Source: Dehalococcoidales bacterium
GTDB lineage: Bacteria; Chloroflexota; Dehalococcoidia; Dehalococcoidales; RBG-16-60-22
Direction of reading: 5' to 3'
Length of the DNA: 7,488 bases
Assembly (NCBI GenBank): GCA_030628245.1
Contig: DAOVRI010000079.1
Coordinates: forward strand, 1 to 7,488
Of this stretch, positions 6,096-7,488 are shown one piece after another. How positions within the stretch are numbered: the first letter of the stretch is position 1; each line of letters opens with the position of its first letter. Below the pieces are notes generated by a model. That model had not been told where the DNA came from and searched no databases. It saw only the letters and a program-made list of their open reading frames with translations. Made by a program: the position numbers and the translations under genes.

Positions 6096-7488
6096 ATGGA
6101 GGATACCCCCGCACCGAAGAAGACCCGAAAACGTAAACCCGGCGAATATACCGCCCAGGACATCCAGGTACTCGGGGGACGGGAAGCGGTACGGCGGCGT
6201 CCGGGCATGTACATCGGCAGTACTGACCAGCGTGGACTGCACCATTTAATCTACGAAATTGCTTACAACAGCATTGACGAAGCCATGGCCGGCTGCTGCG
6301 ACCAGATTGTCGTCACTCTTAAAGCGGAAAAATCCGTAATGGTCACGGACAACGGACGCGGCATTCCGGTGGGTATTCACCCGACTACCAAAGTTTCCGC
6401 CCTGGAGACGGTCATGACTGTGCTCCACGCCGGGGCCAAGTTCGGCGGCAAATCGTATACAGTGTCCGGCGGTTTACACGGCGTCGGCGCTTCGGTCGTC
6501 AACGCCCTTTCCGAGTGGTGCAGCGTCGATGTCAAGCGCGACAACGAGGTTCACCACCAGGAATACAAGCGCGGCGTGCCGCAGGGAAGCGTTCAGGTTA
6601 TCGGTAAAGCCAAGGACACCGGCAGCACTACTATCTTCCTTCCCGATAAAGAAATATTCAGCGAAATAAGCTATGATTTCGATACGGTTAGCGAGCGCCT
6701 GCGGGAGATGGCCTATCTCAACAAGGGCGTGGAAATAACCATCATCGACGAGGAGGGCGACCGGGAGCGGACATTCTATTTTGAAGGCGGGATTACCGGC
6801 TTCGTCCGTCACCTTAATCGAAATCGCGTAGTGCGCCATCCGGCGCCCGTCTATATTTCCAAATCCGTCAACAGCACCCAGGTTGAGGTAGCCCTCCAGT
6901 ATAACGACGGCTTCAGCGAGTCCGCCTTCAGCTTCGCCAACTGCGTCAATACCGTAGACGGCGGCACCCATCTTACCGGATTTCGCTCGGCGCTGACCCG
7001 CGTGCTCAATGACTACGCCAAGAAGAATAAAATACTCAAGGATGACGACCCCAACCTGACCGGCGAGGACGTCCGCGAAGGTCTTACCGCTATCATCAGC
7101 GTCAAGCTACCCGAGCCACAGTTCGAGGGGCAGACCAAGGGTAAGCTTGGTAATATCGAAGTCAAGAGCCAGGTGGAGAGCGCCGTCAACGAGGGCCTAG
7201 CCCTCTACCTTGAGGAGCACCCCGATGACGCCAAGAAAATCATCGAAAAATGCGTTACCGCCTCCAAGGCCAGGGAAGCCGCCCGCAAGGCGCGCGATTT
7301 AATCATTAGAAAGAGCGGACTGGAAACCGGCACCCTGCCCGGAAAGCTGGCCGACTGCTCCGAGAGAGACCCGGAGCAGTGCGAGCTGTACCTGGTCGAG
7401 GGAGATTCCGCCGGCGGCTCAGCCAAGCAGGGTCGTAACCGCCGTTTCCAGGCGATACTTCCCCTCAGAGGCAAAATCCTCAATGTCG
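6096..7488 (+). CDS. gyrB: DNA gyrase subunit B (3' partial)
   Basis: This is the ATPase subunit of DNA gyrase, which with GyrA introduces negative supercoils. The 464 complete codons seen cover the GHKL ATPase domain (about 20-225), the transducer (about 230-400) with the ATP-contacting QTK loop at 346-348, and the start of the Toprim domain with EGDSAGGSAKQGRNRR (435-450), whose Glu435 is a catalytic metal ligand. The frame is open at the window end, so about 180 residues are missing. The catalytic base Glu54, Mg-binding Asn58, adenine-binding Asp85 (TDNGRGIP), and the GGLHGVG loop at 125-131 are present. Two usually conserved positions differ: Tyr57 in place of Asp (E. coli Asp45) and Thr122 where most have Lys (E. 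coli Lys110). The start is set by GGAGG seven bases upstream. ParE is the main alternative, but the ATPase and Toprim sequences read more like GyrB. A basic N-terminal tail (residues 8-14) precedes the domain. Confidence 0.93.
   Translation, partial: MEDTPAPKKTRKRKPGEYTAQDIQVLGGREAVRRRPGMYIGSTDQRGLHHLIYEIAYNSIDEAMAGCCDQIVVTLKAEKSVMVTDNGRGIPVGIHPTTKVSALETVMTVLHAGAKFGGKSYTVSGGLHGVGASVVNALSEWCSVDVKRDNEVHHQEYKRGVPQGSVQVIGKAKDTGSTTIFLPDKEIFSEISYDFDTVSERLREMAYLNKGVEITIIDEEGDRERTFYFEGGITGFVRHLNRNRVVRHPAPVYISKSVNSTQVEVALQYNDGFSESAFSFANCVNTVDGGTHLTGFRSALTRVLNDYAKKNKILKDDDPNLTGEDVREGLTAIISVKLPEPQFEGQTKGKLGNIEVKSQVESAVNEGLALYLEEHPDDAKKIIEKCVTASKAREAARKARDLIIRKSGLETGTLPGKLADCSERDPEQCELYLVEGDSAGGSAKQGRNRRFQAILPLRGKILNV

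Noticed and set aside
6474..6971. Minus-strand open frame of 165 codons opposite gyrB
   Set aside because: It is antisense to the conserved GyrB ATPase and transducer sequence. The frame is open because of codon bias in gyrB, and it has no independent support.

Overview
The window is bacterial, of middling G+C, with tightly packed genes. Several features suggest an anaerobic Chloroflexota lineage, perhaps Dehalococcoidia: the character of the GyrB sequence, a kinase with many membrane segments and a Cys-rich PAS domain, and a remnant resembling FAD oxidoreductase/ferredoxin genes. This placement rests on remembered sequence character, not on a search, and is moderate at best.

Layout from left to right: (1) 1-504, plus strand, the C-terminal part of a DppC/OppC-type peptide ABC transporter permease that begins before the window. 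(2) 588-860, plus strand, a 90-codon reading frame that looks like a deletion scar. Its first ~40 residues resemble the start of an FAD-dependent oxidoreductase, up to the GGG of the dinucleotide-binding loop. The rest resembles the tail of a 4Fe-4S ferredoxin, starting at the third cysteine of the cluster motif. (3) 897-5720, minus strand, three genes in the order GH3-like adenylate-forming enzyme, sensor histidine kinase, OmpR/PhoB-type response regulator. Both gaps between them are 21 bases, so they probably form one operon. (4) 5721-6095, a divergent control region. (5) 6096 to the window end, plus strand, gyrB, cut by the window edge inside its Toprim domain.

The kinase and regulator form a complete two-component pair with all phosphotransfer residues present. 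The kinase senses through 8-9 membrane segments, a GAF-like region and a PAS domain with four closely placed cysteines, which suggests a redox, metal or small-ligand signal. A GH3-family enzyme (adenylation of a carboxylic acid, often followed by amide formation) as first gene of the same operon is unusual. It suggests that the signalling pair and the enzyme deal with the same compound or condition, but nothing here identifies the substrate.

The control region holds a good extended -10 promoter for gyrB, two copies of an 11-bp direct repeat 21 bp apart upstream of the GH3 operon, and an inverted copy of the repeat core at the predicted gyrB transcription start. Hairpins that could cover the ribosome binding site lie before both gyrB and the kinase gene. 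No RNA gene, CRISPR array, insertion sequence or complete mobile element was seen.
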